NCBI GenBank assembly: GCA_027924645.1
Contig: BSBN01001752.1
Coordinates: 15,057,001-15,121,000 of the forward strand
Origin: Cunninghamia lanceolata
Lineage: Eukaryota > Streptophyta > Pinopsida > Cupressales > Cupressaceae
Length of the DNA stretch: 64,000 nt
Direction: 5' to 3'
Positions 36,206 through 48,366 of the stretch are shown piece after piece. The notes beneath the pieces are model-generated. The model saw nothing but the letters and a program-made list of their open reading frames with translations, had not been told where the DNA came from and did not search any database. Positions within the stretch are counted from its first letter, which is position 1, and the number at the start of each line of letters is the position of its first letter. The position numbers were made by a program, and so were the translations under genes.

Positions 36206-36319
36206 ATTATAAGTTTACAAATATGATTTATTCCTTGTATTTTTATGACTGTGTGTGTATATATATATATATACAGTCATAAAAATACAAGGAATAAATC
36301 AGATTTGTAAACTTATAAT
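36206..36319. repeat. 47-bp inverted repeat with 20-bp loop in LTR B
   Basis: Arms 36206-36252 and 36273-36319 are reverse complements with one mismatch; the loop is a TG/TA microsatellite. It lies ~1.5 kb from the inner LTR end, near the place where LTR A has its unrelated GC-rich hairpin. Confidence 0.9.
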
Positions 36320-37795
36320 ATATATATGTCTATATTATACATATATATTTATTGCTGAAAATACATTTTCAAACTAATGTTAAAGTTGTGCAAAAACTGA
36401 GTGTATATATAACTATGTATCTGTATATATATGTATATATCTATATATATATCTGTATATATATCTGTATATATATAAACCCTATTGTATATAAAATGAA
36501 TATATACCTCTATGTGAGGTATCATCATGGCTACCATTTTCACCATGAAACCCTAACCTATAACAAAAATGGGAAAACAAAAAGAGAGAAGAGAACAAAT
36601 GAAAGAAAAGAAAAGAAGAGATAAGGATAGATAGGGTTAGGGCTTTTCAAAAAGAAAGTATTATAATATTGGAGAGACTTTAGGGTTGTGAGATGAGTGG
36701 GATTTTTAGTAAGTTATTTCATTTTATTTATTCCTCATTTGAATGTGACTTTTGCCTCTCTCCTTCTCTTTTAAAGTTGCTTTTATTATTTTTCCCTTGA
36801 GTGATTTTTGTGATGGGTTATATGCTTGTGAGTGGGAGTTTACTTTATTAGTCATTTTTGTGTGGATTTTATTTGGGTAATGAATTAGAGAATTTAATGG
36901 GTTTAATTTTATCCCCTTGAGATATTTTGAGTGGGTGGGATTTAATTATTTTTTTATACTAGCCTTTAGATTTTCCTAGAGGGATTTATTATAATTAGGT
37001 TGGGAAATCCCGTTTTATAATTTTATTATTGTGGATTGATTTTGTTGGGATGGGCAAGGTGTTTTTTATTCTTTTGGGAGGATTTTACTTCGACAATCTA
37101 TTAATCTTAATTGTTGTAATCATATTATTAGTGGACCTTTAATTTTGGGGTTTTATTATTTAATAGTTTTATTTATTTGATTTTTGTTTAATCAAGGGGT
37201 AATTTTTATAGTGTTACTTAGGTAAAATTTACTTTAATCTTTTTAATTAAACTTTTCTCATAATTAATTTAGAAGGAGACCTTTTTTAAAGTAATTATAT
37301 CAAACGTTAAAAATGCGTTATGATGCCGAAATTTTCTGAGACTTAGGGCAGTTAATTTAACCGAGAATTCTTAACACTAGTTAACAATAATTTTACCTTG
37401 CATTTATTATTTTAAATGAAGGCATAGTTTTAATCTACTTTTGTGCTCTAGAATTAGGGTTGGATTTCGACTCCTATCGGAATCATGTCACTCACTTAGG
37501 AAATTTAGGGTTCGGGTCCATTCGATCCTAACCCTAGTAGCGACGCTCCTCGCATCACATAACTCCCTAGTCGGCTATTATCATGTAGGGGATGGCATAT
37601 GTAGATGCACTTCTCTGAGATTGATTAACGTGTTTACGTCCTATGCGTATTGCCATCGTGCATGCTGACACGTGCGAGGGGGTTTCTAGAGACATGAGGA
37701 AAAGTTTTTGATATTTCATGTCATGACCACATGACAAATGTGGACATGACACGTGTGTTGCGTGTCTTGACCGCATGGGAAATGTGGGCATGACA

Positions 37796-38590
37796 TATAT
37801 GTATTTCAAACAATGATTCTATTATATATATATATATATAGTGCCTTTTTATATTGACAAAATAATTATTTATTTGTGACTTATAATGACTATGGAAGGT
37901 AAGTTTTCATAATTATTGGAGTAATAGAAAAAACTAGTCAAACTTAATTGGTACAAACAATGATTCTCTATTACATAAATAGAAACACTCTTATCTCATT
38001 TTTATGGGACTTAATAAAATAAGTCTATAAACTTTCAATTTATAGCCCTCTTGTTTTAAAGTGTTGTTATTAAATAAATCTCTCGTTTAATAGTTTGTAA
38101 CATAGAACTAAAGTGTAGTGATTTAAACTTGAATAAGTAATGTATTTTCAACATAGTTTTTTTTAGACATAAACCTTCAACCATGAATGATGTAACTTCA
38201 CTCATGGATTATTTTACCATGATTAGAGTAATTCCAACATTATTAGTGGAACAAGGGTGAAACTGTTAATATTGTATTGGTAGGATTATATAAAATCAAA
38301 GATGTAATTCTTGAGAAAATTCTTTCTTTCCAAAAAGGACACATTGTTAGTGAATGTTATAGACCTTAAAAAAACTATTCTTTTTGATTTATGAGAAATG
38401 GTATATGTAACTTACTTCTGGAATAGGATATTGAATGTGGGCTCCCAGAGACCACAATATACTTTTTTAAATTACCATTTATGTTTATTTATTGCTTTGG
38501 CCAAAGCTAGATGTACCATTGAAATAGATGGAATAGAAAAGCCTAGTTTTATTTTATATGTCTCTGCCACATCCTACATGCAAGATATAT
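37796..38590. other. AT-rich spacer, no recognised gene
   Basis: The sequence between the end of Gypsy B and the start of Gypsy C's LTR region shows a TA microsatellite (37,824-37,842) and no domain. Confidence 0.5.
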
Positions 38591-38599
38591 GTCATTCTA

Positions 38600-39131
38600 G
38601 TTAGATTGCATATAGGCATCAGCCTTGCATCAAGAGTTCCCTCTTGCCTTTACCATTCCAGGTTGCTAGGCTCCTCGTGCAAGGTCAGAAATTTCTTTGA
38701 GTTAGGAAGAAACCCAAGGAAGTTCAGTACTTCATGGTTAGGTGGAAAAATTGCCTTAACCACACTCTTGGCCTCGGCTTGTAGAAGACCGGTGAGTCAT
38801 GGCAGCTGAGGATAGATCTTCTTATGTTATATGATTCATGATGTATATTCCATTGTATTGATCTTTGTATGCCTTGCATAGCCAATTTGTAATTGTATAT
38901 GTACTCTTATTGATGTAATTTTGATGTATTATCATGTACTTGGAACAAATGAAATAGATGTAATGTAACATTCCTTATTGTGGTTGTAATTGCACTATCT
39001 GATTATGGAAACATACAAAATGTTGTACTACTATGGATAATCTGATTAATGAAAAGATCCACTTTCTTTATTTGGAATGAATTATGCTTTTTGATGACAA
39101 TTTTTAGTATGTAAGTATTTCATACTTTACA
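38600..39131 (+). repeat. probable Gypsy C 5' LTR and upstream pol-tail remnant
   Basis: Sequence just before 39132 ends TACTTTACA and is followed by a tRNA-type primer-binding site, so an LTR ends at 39131. Its 5' border was not found. Between 38,620 and 38,790 a frame reads KEVQYFMVRWKN, which weakly resembles the chromodomain tail of Gypsy integrases. If that is real, the upstream sequence is the end of another element sharing this LTR. Confidence 0.45.
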
Positions 39132-39146
39132 TTTGGTATTAGAGTG
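39132..39146 (+). other. Gypsy C primer-binding site
   Basis: TTTGGTATTAGAGTG is a one-base variant of the TGGTATCAGAG tRNA-Met site and lies 44 bp before gag. Confidence 0.7.
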
Positions 39147-39189
39147 TCTAGGTTAAACTCTAGGATCTTCGCCTAATTATGCTAAAAAT

Positions 39190-40330
39190 GTGAATGTGTA
39201 CAGAGTGATGAAGATGGATACTAGGCACAATAGTCAAAGTGGGGTGTCTTGTGGTGACCCAAATGAAAGTTTGGATCAAATCCTAGCCCTGTTTACCCAA
39301 CAAGGGACTAGGATAGACAGTTTGGAACAAGAAATCTTTGCAAGCCAAGCAAGGCAGAACCAAGATGGAAATGGAGGCAACAGAAGTGAAGTAAATGAAG
39401 GAAATCCTAATAATCAGGAAAGAGTAGCTGAGGAGTTGGACAAGGACCTTAAGAAGGTCACCTCATCAAAATTTGATGGCTAAACAATCAGAGATGGGGC
39501 AGAGTCATGGATCATAGAAATGGAGAAGTATTTTGCTCTTTGCAACTTGTCTAATGAGACCAAAGTAATATGAGGATTGTATCAGCTCACTAGTGAGGTA
39601 GCTACTTGGTGGGATAATGAGAAGGCCGAGAAGCGGTTGTTGCCTGATGAGGTAAATTGGGAGCAATTCATGCAGTTGTTTAGGAAAAGATGGCTACTCT
39701 AACTATACTTTGACAAAAAGATGACTAAGTTTCAAAATCTTACTCAAGGGGGAATGATAGTGACATAGTATTGGGAAAGATTTTCCCACATGCTCCAATA
39801 TGTACCACATTACCATTTAGATGAGAGGTTCCATATTCAGAAATTTATCATGGGGTTAAGACCTCAAATAGGGACTAATGTGGACATTCACAACGCCTCA
39901 ATATGAAGTATTTGAGAAAGCAATCAAATAGGAGTAAAAGTTGCAACAGGTTTCCAACTACAGAAAGAGCAGGGATGCTAAGTATGGAAACAAGAAGTTT
40001 CAGGGTAACGATCAAAATAACAATAATTAGAATCAGAATAATCAAGGCAACAATAACAACTGACAAATCAGGAATCTGAAAAGGGCAAATAACTCTTAGG
40101 ACCAAAATGATGGGAATCAGAACAACAATAAGCGGGCCAACAAAAATAATAACAATAATAACAATAATAGGAGAGACACATCAAACAAAACTAGACCACC
40201 CCACAAAGGTTATTACACTTGTGGGGGAGAGTATTATTCTAGTATGTGCCTACAGAGAGAAAATAATCAAAAGAATAGGAACCAGCACCATATCCATGTG
40301 GTGATTAACAATTGCCAAGTTGATTTCCAA
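39190..40330 (+). pseudogene. Gypsy C: gag
   Basis: The first codons (MDTRHNSQSG) lead to an acidic coiled stretch, then a capsid block (AESWIIEMEKYFALCNL, TWWDNEKAEKR, NWEQFMQLFRKRW, FHIQKFIMGLRPQI) up to about 39,890. An N-rich basic linker and a degenerate zinc knuckle (YYTCGGEYYSSMC, first Cys lost) follow. There are stops at 39481, 39571 and later. The product would form the element's particle. Confidence 0.8.
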
Positions 40331-40850
40331 GCAACACTTATCTAATGTATCGGTAAGCTCTTCGGTTGTCCTGTTTCTATTTTAATTGACACTGGAGACA
40401 CCAAATGTTTCCTAGATCCTAATGTCATTTTAAAGTTATCTATTAAACCTAGTTATATGGCTAACTCATGGAAAGATCAATATGGAAATCAAGTAGAAAA
40501 AAAGGTAGAGCTATATGTCTTTCTTGTAGCGAACTAGAACTTCCCAGCTTCCAAACTCAAGTTGACTTGTATGTGGCACCCCTAAGGTCTTATGATGTAA
40601 TTTTGGGAATTAATTGGCTCACTGAGCATAAGTCAATAGTGGATTGTGAAGGGAAAACTATGAAATGTTTAGATGATTAGGGAAACCATGTGGAAATTAA
40701 TGGTTTGAAAAGGCCCTTAGAACTTAGGAAAATCTCTGCCATGCAGTTGAAGAAAGCTAATAGGAAATGGTGTGCTATTTATGCAGTTAAGGTTAGAGAC
40801 CTTGATAACTCAAAGCCATTAGTTAATGATTATCCTATTCTAAAATAATT
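40331..40850 (+). pseudogene. Gypsy C: aspartic protease
   Basis: The block FGCPVSILIDTGDTKCFLDP (~40,360-40,420) keeps the catalytic D-T-G. LRSYDVILGINWLTEHKSIVDC follows after a frameshift, with CLDD-stop at ~40,680. Length and order are normal for a Gypsy protease. Confidence 0.8.
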
Positions 40851-42200
40851 TCAAGATGAATTTCTAGATGAGATAACTTAGTTACCACCAAAAAGAGAAT
40901 TCAACTTCTCGATAGATTTGCTACCTAGAACTGAGCCTCAATCGAAGTCACCTTACAAAATGACTACCACTGAATTGTATGAGTTGAAGGTACAGTTACA
41001 GGAGTTACTAAATTAGGGATTCATAAGGCCAAGTGTGTCTCCATGGGGAGCACCAGTCATTTTCATGAAAAAGAAAGATTGAACCTTGAGGTTGTGTGTT
41101 GATTACAGGATGCTCAACAAGGCCACCATTAAGAATAAATATCTACTTTCTAGGATAGATGAATTGTTTGATCAGATGAAGGGAGCCAAAGTGTTCTTGA
41201 AGGTCGATCCAAGATCAGGATACCATCAATTAAGGATAAAAGATGAGGACCTATCTAAGATTGCATTTAGGACTTGGTACGAACACTATGAATTCATCGT
41301 GGTACCATTTAGGCTAACCAACACCCAGTAGCATTTATGAACTTGATGAACAGTGTCTTTTGAAATTGTCGGGATGATTTTGTGTTAGTATTTTTGGATG
41401 ACATTTTGATCTATTCCAAATCAGTAGAAGAACATGATAAGCACCTGAGAATAGTTTGTAATGTTTGAGGGAACGTAAGCTTTTTGGGAAGTTTCCCAAA
41501 TGCACTTTTTATCAAAGTAAGGTGCACTATTTAGGCCATGTCATTTCAGCAGTGGGGATAGTAGTGGATCTAGAAAAGATCAAGGCAATCATGGAGTGGC
41601 CAACATTGCATAATGTAATAGAAGTTTGGAGCTTTATGGGACTTGCCGGCTATTATAGGAAATTTGTAAAGGTGTTCTCTACGATAACAACACCCATCAC
41701 CTCACTCCAAAAGAAAGGAAAGAAATTTGAGTTGAGTAACAAGTGTGAATAGACATTTCAAGTTTTGAAGGAGATCTCACAACTGCACCTATCTTGATGG
41801 TGCCATATCTAAATGGGTACTTCACTGTGATAACAGATGCTTTAGGAGAGGGTGTAGGAGTACGTATGCAGGACAAATAGATGGTGGCATATGAATCCAA
41901 AAAATTGAAACAACATGAATTGAACTATGCACTACACAATTTGGAATTGGCTGCCATAGTGCATGCCTTTCAAATGTGGAGACACTACCTTTTAGGAAAG
42001 ACATTTGAATTGAAAATAGATCACTTGGGGCTTAAGTACATCTTCACTCAGCCCAATTTAAATGCTTGACATAGAAGATGGTTGGAGTTTTTGAGTAAGT
42101 ATGATTTTGGTATTGAATATATAAAGAGAAAGAAAAATAGAGTAGTAGATGCCCTTAGCAGGAGGAGACATCTTGCAGCTATGCTCACTGTAAGATCAAA
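40851..42200 (+). pseudogene. Gypsy C: reverse transcriptase and RNase H
   Basis: RT begins with RPSVSPWGAPVIFMKKKD (~41,030), then [12 protein letters not shown] and [16 protein letters not shown]. The active site [12 protein letters not shown] (~41,390) is intact. CTFYQSKVHYLGHVIS and PITSLQKKGKKF lead into RNase H: TDALGEG, ESKKLKQHELNYA, LELAAIVHAFQMWRHYL and FELKIDH, ending RVVDALSRR (~42,165). Frameshifts near 41,335 and 41,460 and several stops break the frame. Confidence 0.9.
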
Positions 42201-43095
42201 TTTTAGATAACGAGTGATTCAGGCATTACCAGGGGATGAACATTTTGATAGAGTGAAACAAGCCTTAGAGCAAGATCCCTTGGATCATAGGATTGATGGA
42301 TATATGATTGAGACAGATGGACTCTTAAGGTATCAAGGATGGATGTATGTTTCCAACTCAGGGGAGTTGAGGAAGCTAGTGCTAGAGGAATTTCACAATG
42401 AACCATACTCGATGCACCCTGGTGTGACCAAAATGATAGAAGGACTAAGACCCCTATACTTCTGGCCAGGACTCAAGAAGGATGTTACTAAATTTGTAGC
42501 CTGATGCTTAGAATGCTATCGAGTTAAGGCTGAGCATGTGCATCTGGTGGGACTTTTATACCCACACAGTGTACCAGAGTATAAGTGGTAGGTAATCAGT
42601 ATGGATTTTATTCAGGGGTTGCCTATGACCAAGAATCGACATGATGTCATCTTGTTTGTTGTAGATAAATTGACAAAAGTGGCTCACTTTATTCCAGGGA
42701 ATCTCAAGGATGGATCTTTGATCCTAGCCAAAAAGTTTGTACAGGAAATTTTCCATTTACATGGAGTGCCATAAACGATCATTTCTAATTGTGACACTCA
42801 GATGACTTCTAGATTATGTATGACATTGAATGCATCTTTGGGGACCAAATTGAACTTTAGTTTAGCTTACCATCCTCAGACTGATGGTCAGATGGAGAGG
42901 GTGAATCATGTGGTGGAGGATCTCCTTAGGATGTATTGCATGGACTAGTAGCATAAGTGGGAGGATTACCTTGCCTTAGTGGAGTTTGCGTATAATAATT
43001 CATATCATGCCTCCCTAGGAATGGCACCTTTTGAGGCTTTGTATGACCGTAAATGTCGTACACCTATCGGTTGGGATAATGATGCAGGAGCATCT
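42201..43095 (+). pseudogene. Gypsy C: integrase, truncated
   Basis: The zinc-binding region ends HPGVTKMIEGL...YFWPGLKKDV...CLECYRVK. The core keeps MDFIQGLP (D), SNCDTQMTSR (D) and HPQTDGQMERVN (E), the DDE triad. AYNNSYHASLGMAPFEALYDRKCRTP is the usual block after the core. Homology stops near 43,095, before the GPF/chromodomain tail, so the 3' end and 3' LTR are missing. Confidence 0.85.
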
Positions 43096-43109
43096 AGAAG
43101 CATTTAAAT

Positions 43110-44038
43110 TTAATTGAGACAGTTAATAGTGAAGTTGCAAAGTACCGAGAGAGCGACCTTGGAGAATATTGTATTCTACCGCATTTGCATATCAAGAGCT
43201 GCAGAGTTGGACTTAGCATCTAGACATAGTCATCTACAACATATCCAAAATTCAGATCATTTGGGTTCATATCCGGAGAGATATCGCTATCATAAGATTA
43301 CCTATTGTTGTTTTCACAGAGTGGAGCCGACAATGTTTAGTGAAGTTTAATCAGCTTGCAGAGAAAATCCATGACTTGCGGAGCTTAAAGGAACATTATT
43401 CATTGAGGTATAGGACCTAGCTGACCATGGAGATCTACATGAAGTTTTATGCACTAGCGAAGCAATGCTTTATGTTTAGGTCTGACCTATCTGAGTGTAC
43501 ACATTTCATAACTATCCATTGCATTTGGGCCAACTTGTTAATGATTAGAAGTCTTCCAGAGGATATAAATGAAAGATAGAGGATTGTTACAAAGTAGCAA
43601 TCAAGTGTGTGAAGACATGAAGCACGAAGACAAGTTATTTTGATTTGGATGAGTAGCAGAACAGAGTGTAGAGCAGAGTAGAGAGCAGGAGTTACAGAGT
43701 ATAGAAATGAAAAGTAGAAGGATGAAATCATGAAAAATTGTTTCTGTATGAATTTTTTGTAATCCTTGGGCTGTGGCCTAGCATCTGTAAAAGCCCGAGA
43801 GGCATATGTAATCTATTTTGAGATCATAATATAAGAGAAATAAACTTTGAAGGCTAGGTTTTTCCTTGTTAGGGTTGTCCCATGATACATCTTGTGTTAT
43901 GCATTCATGAATATCTTTTATCTTTCAGTTGATTAGTTGTTAGCTTCCATTGCATATCTGTTATGATCATGGTGTTAGTTGATTAGGCTGCAAGGCTGGA
44001 CAATCCTTCATTAGACCCTCCTACTTTGACTGCATCAA
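43110..44038 (+). repeat. putative 5' LTR of G-patch element 2
   Basis: The 3' border is set by a primer-binding site right after ...GACTGCATCA (44038). A polyadenylation-type AATAAA (43,839) followed by GTTTTTCCTTGTTAGGG fits an R/U5 region. The 5' border is uncertain because the preceding Gypsy C coding fades out near 43,095. It does not match the LTR at 1076-1502. Confidence 0.45.
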
Positions 44039-44039
44039 G

Positions 44040-44053
44040 TGGTATTAGAGCTG
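44040..44053 (+). other. primer-binding site of G-patch element 2
   Basis: TGGTATTAGAGCTG differs by one base from the plant tRNA-Met site. It lies ~160 bp before the gag-like coding. Confidence 0.7.
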
Positions 44054-44203
44054 ATTTTGAATCTATTTGGATGGTGGCGAATCTATAAAGAAAGAAGATA
44101 GTGTTGGAAGGAAGTGTGAAACACTAAAGTGTGACAAGAATCACCACAAAAGGAAGATCTAGGTAAGATTTTCATAGTAAGTTGTCATTCCAATTTGTTT
44201 TAA

Positions 44204-45500
44204 TGGGGAAGATTGGAAAGAGGATGAAGAAAGAAAATGAAAATCTAATATGAAAAAAGGATATTTTGGAAGAACAATTGTGTGAAATTAAAAGATGTAA
44301 TTCAAAGTTGATGGAAAGGATAAAAAAACTAGGAGAAGACAAATATGATGCCCTTGAAGAAGAATTAGAAAATGCAAGAAGGAGAAATGGAGAACTAGAA
44401 GTAGAGATGAAATTGTTTGAGGATATTGAAAAGAGATTTGAAGAATTGGAAAAAGGATTCAAGTTGTTTTGCAAGGTGGAAAAGAGAAACAAAGACCTTG
44501 AAGAAGATTTGGAAGAATTGAAGAAGGAGAACAGTTTGTAGAAGAATGAAATGTCAAGGTTGAAGGAACATATTGGTCAATTAGAGCAATCACTTGTAGC
44601 ATGTAGAAAAGAGAATGAAACCTTGAAGATCTAAGCCTAAACTTTGTGATGTTCCATGTGATACTAATGATTTATGTGATGATGTAGAAGTTTCTTTAGA
44701 AAGTAAGGATGAAGATGACAATGTAACTGAACCTGCAGTTGTTGGTGATGGTATTGGTTTCAAAATCATGCAGAGAATGGGATATGAAGGAAAATGACTA
44801 GGAAAGCATCAGCAAGGAATCATAGAGCCTATTGAACCAGTAATGAGATCAAGAAGTGAAGGCCTTGGGTATGACAGAGGTAAGGATCTTACTGCAAATT
44901 CAAACAAATCAAATCAAGGAAGAAAAGGTATGTATTGTTCTCACTGTAAAAGACATGGACATGAAAAGTAATTGTGTTGGGATGTAAACCCTTGTAAGTT
45001 CTGTGGATTAAGGAATCATTCTGACAAGATGTGTTTGAATAAGATGAGAAAGAGAAAGCCTATGACAGATTGTATGTAAATGGATTATGGATGGATTGAA
45101 GGAATAAAACGGAAACATGTTGCTTGTATGTTCAGAAGGTTGTATAGATGGAAGTGTTCATATGTTGGAGGAAAAGAGGGATCAAGATAAAGAGAAAGAA
45201 GACCTTATGTAGAGAAAAACAAGGACAATAATTCAAACTATAGAGGGAGAGATGACATGAGTCATAATTCTATCACAGTATAGGATACCAAAGGAATGAA
45301 AGAGGATTTGCTAGAAGAAGAACTTGTTTTCAAGTGTGGAGGAGAAAAGAATCAAGTAGTGAATGTCATCAAGAACTTGTTACCAGGAAAGCTAATGAAG
45401 AAGAAGAGCCTGCTGATACAGAGATAGTTTATGCAAAGGAAGAGAAACCTTTTGAGTCATCAGATTTGATAGAGAAACTAAATGAAGGTTGAGCATTGAT
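44204..45500 (+). pseudogene. gag-like coiled-coil / G-patch / double CCHC protein, copy 2
   Basis: Same architecture as 32-898 and longer. An N-terminal coiled coil (44,204-44,640, E/K/L-rich) has stops at 44,250 and 44,539. A G-patch follows (IGFKIMQRMGYEGK-stop-LGKHQQGI...EGLGYDRG, about 44,752-44,880), then CSHCKRHGHEK-stop-LC and CKFCGLRNHSDKMC knuckles (about 44,937-45,040), and a basic/acidic tail. Between the copies, coiled-coil and G-patch residues align without large gaps. No pol domain follows before the flank resumes at ~45.9 kb, so this also looks like a gag-only element. Confidence 0.7.
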
Positions 45501-45519
45501 CTTGAGAAGAATTTTGTTG

Positions 45520-45630
45520 TAAACAGTGCAAGAGAAAGTTTATATAAAATCATCTGAAAAACAGTGCAAGAGAAAGTTTGTGTAAAATCATCTGAGAGAA
45601 TAGTGCAAGGAAAGTTTGTGTGAGCAAGTG
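45520..45630. repeat. three ~48-bp tandem repeats
   Basis: GTGCAAGAGAAAGTTT followed by GTGTAAAATCATCTGA recurs three times with small changes, in the 3' part of G-patch element 2. Confidence 0.75.
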
Positions 45631-45849
45631 TGAAACAGAACAGAAAAGAGAAGTTCATGTTGCAGAGAAAGGGGATATGACAAGTAATTCTACCGAAGGA
45701 GAAAGTTTGTGTACCAGAGTAAAGGAAACAAGGATGAAGAAACAGAGAACAGTATAGGAGAAGCATAAGCAGAGTAGAAACTGTACGATTCTGAAGTTTT
45801 TGATGATGTTTTGATTGTTCTATGCCTTGGGATGAAATCAAGGGCTTGT

Positions 45850-46615
45850 TTTAAAATGTTTAAAGATGAATGCCTTGTGGTGAAAAAAGGCTTGGAAGTT
45901 GTATGTTTTCGATTGTTGAAGATGAAGTCTTTTTAATGTAATTAAAACTATATGAATGCATGCAATTTTAGTTCTTTTTCTAATTTTTGATGTTTTAATT
46001 ACTAAGAAAGAAAATATGTATGCAACTATTTGTCTTTTTCTAAATGCAATCTTCTATGTTTTTGTGTTTTTCAAAGATTTGACTATTGCAATCATTTAAT
46101 CTAAGAAAACAAACTTGCAATTTAATCTAAGAAATGCAATGACATTTTACCTATAACTAGGAAAAATAATAAAAAATCAAGAGAAAATAAAAACAACATT
46201 TTACTTCCTCAAGTGCAATTGTTTTCACTAATTACTAATTCTATTCTAAAAAGCAATAAAAGAACCTATAATGATGGCGCCAATACTAGGCATACATTCT
46301 CAGAGATCTGGCTATTTGGTAATCTCCTTTGCAGTAACCAAGTCCTCTACTTGATGATGAGAAAATGTTAAGGGATTTAAGAAGATTTGAAAATAAAAAA
46401 TGAAACACAAGGGATTTAAGGCTTAAAAAGTAAAATTCTCATGACCTATTCAAGAATCTTGGATGAGCTAGAGATTGTATGAGATATCTAAACTATGGAT
46501 ATATAAACTAAAACTTGAGAACAAAAGACTCAAAGCCTATAAAAAAAACTTAAAAAAGATTGTGAAAAAGCTAAGAAGCTTAAATATATATGCCATGGTA
46601 AGGCCATCATATCTA
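45850..46615. other. AT-rich, no recognised gene
   Basis: No coding domain or terminal repeat was seen. Confidence 0.5.
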
Positions 46616-46860
46616 TATAAGCTATGACCATGACCTAAAACATATAGAATTGAAAAAAAACAACCTAAAGGTCATTATTTTATTATTCTTACATCACCAT
46701 GACACTAAAAAATAGTGTTGCTATCATATTGTTTATCTACATTCAAATCATCCTTTAATTATTGTCCAAAGAAATCTCTTTCCTTGTTTGGAACGTGATT
46801 TGAAAAGATCCTTTTACTGTTTATGACTCTGAAGATCCAAATATTTTTAATACTAGCAGT
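46616..46860. repeat. upstream block of the NLR locus shared with 1590-1790
   Basis: CTAAAACATATAGAAT, GTGTTGCTATCATAT, ATTGTCCAAAGAAATCTCT and ACTGTTTATGACTCTGAAG align in order with the left copy. It marks the outer part of the duplicated NLR 5' flank; the inner part is 48,640-48,930. Confidence 0.7.
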
Positions 46861-47714
46861 TGCACCTTAGTGTGCAATGGGTACACCAAGATAATATATA
46901 GATAAAAGTAATTATTGGTTCCTTTATTATTTCACATCAAACATTAGAATTTTTTGAGAAGAGGATACAATTTTGTTGATGACCAATCCTCTTCTTGTTT
47001 TCCAAGCATGTTAAGCCTATCCAATTGAAATGGCAAGCCTATGTATAGACTCGATAAGACTTTCCATTCATTAGGCTTCTTGCAGAAGGTTTCTTATCAT
47101 CAATGTCTATGAATGGATCTAAAGATGTATGGTGTAAATTTCATGGATGGTAGTTGTTTGAAATTCTTTCCAAATGGGCTGTCATATCTTGATTCTAAAT
47201 GGTTGGTATAGAAACAGTTAACTCCAATAGAATGTTTGAAAACATTGACCATCTACTTTTGGGATGGTGCTGAAATGAGGGTAGAGTCAAAAAATAGTTG
47301 GTGTTAAGCATTCTTTCCATTTGTCGGACTTCTAAGATGTTGCAAATATCCATTTTTGAGCCACTTCAATAAGCGAACATTATTTCCCATTGTATTGGTT
47401 ATGCCATGTATGAATTAATGAAGCTTGGAGATGAGATGTTTCTATTGTTAGAGATAGCTAACTTTAGTGTGCACAATGGGTATGGTAAAGAGGTCTTCAA
47501 GGTGAACTATTAGGTCTTTAAGAAAATGACATGTTTCCCTAAGTGTTGGCATTTATCTCTCTTTCCCATTTATATATTTTATCTCTACCTCTCTCTCTCT
47601 CTCTCCCACTCTATATCTCTTTCTCTATTTTCTACGAATTTCCACACATTGTGAATTATGTAAGGCATGCAATGCATTGAAGTGTAACTTGAAAAAAATA
47701 ATGAAACATTCATT
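46861..47714. other. no recognised gene; CT microsatellite
   Basis: A CT-rich run lies at about 47,576-47,635. Nothing else was recognised. Confidence 0.5.
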
Positions 47715-48115
47715 TTGTACTAATATGGACCTCAATAGACTAGAAATTCCTTATTTTTGTAGCCAAGTTCCCACCCAAATTGAAGAGGCTACAAAAAACA
47801 AGTATTGAAAATTATGGACACTATTATTATGTTGATTCTATGTAGAAAAATTATTTTCACAACCACCAAGGGACTAATTGCAAGTATGGATGTTGCCAAT
47901 TGTAGACCCATATGGTATTTTGATAATGAGTTCTTTATTTTGTAATTGTATACACTTAAATAGATTAGTAATTTCTTATTTTGTCATAGTCATGTTCCCT
48001 AAAATTGAAGAGGATAGCAAAAACAAGTATTGAAAATTATGGACATTATTTTGATTATATGGAACAAATTTGTTTGTAGGCTTGGATGTTGCCAATTGCA
48101 ATCATAGGGTTATTA
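47715..48115. repeat. two ~223-bp tandem units
   Basis: AGACTAGAAATTCCTTATTTTTGT ... ACAAGTATTGAAAATTATGGACA ... GGATGTTGCCAATTG recurs with a ~223-bp offset (47,740 and 47,963). The second unit is shortened at its 3' end. Confidence 0.75.
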
Positions 48116-48249
48116 GTTTGATTAGTCCTGCTAATCATGGTTTCATTTTGCAAGGATTGAATGAAAGCCTAGAGAATTGTAACAAATCAAATTTCATAAA
48201 AGAAAGCACTTAGATTTAGAAAATGAGTATTATGAAACCCATCACAAGA

Positions 48250-48366
48250 GGAAGAGAGAGATAGAGAAGAGGAAGAAAGAGATTTAAAAAGGTCGGAAGA
48301 GTGGTTTAATAGTAACTTCCATTTATCTCTATCTCTCTCTATTTCTTTCTTTCTCTCTTCCTCTCC
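48250..48366. repeat. purine run facing pyrimidine run
   Basis: A GA-rich tract (about 48,250-48,298) is followed ~20 bp later by a CT-rich tract (about 48,318-48,366) on the same strand, so they can pair as an imperfect hairpin or form triplex DNA. Confidence 0.6.

Larger units (their letters stand above)
26091..37795 (+). repeat. Gypsy B 3' LTR, split by a nested Copia-like element
   Basis: The LTR starts TGTGAGGCTG at 26091 and runs to the Copia-like element's target duplication (27237-27241), then resumes at 34827 and ends GGCATGACA at 37795. The net length is ~4.12 kb. Matching blocks to LTR A run in reverse-complement order, which confirms the borders. The palindrome cluster straddles the insertion point. 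Confidence 0.85.
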
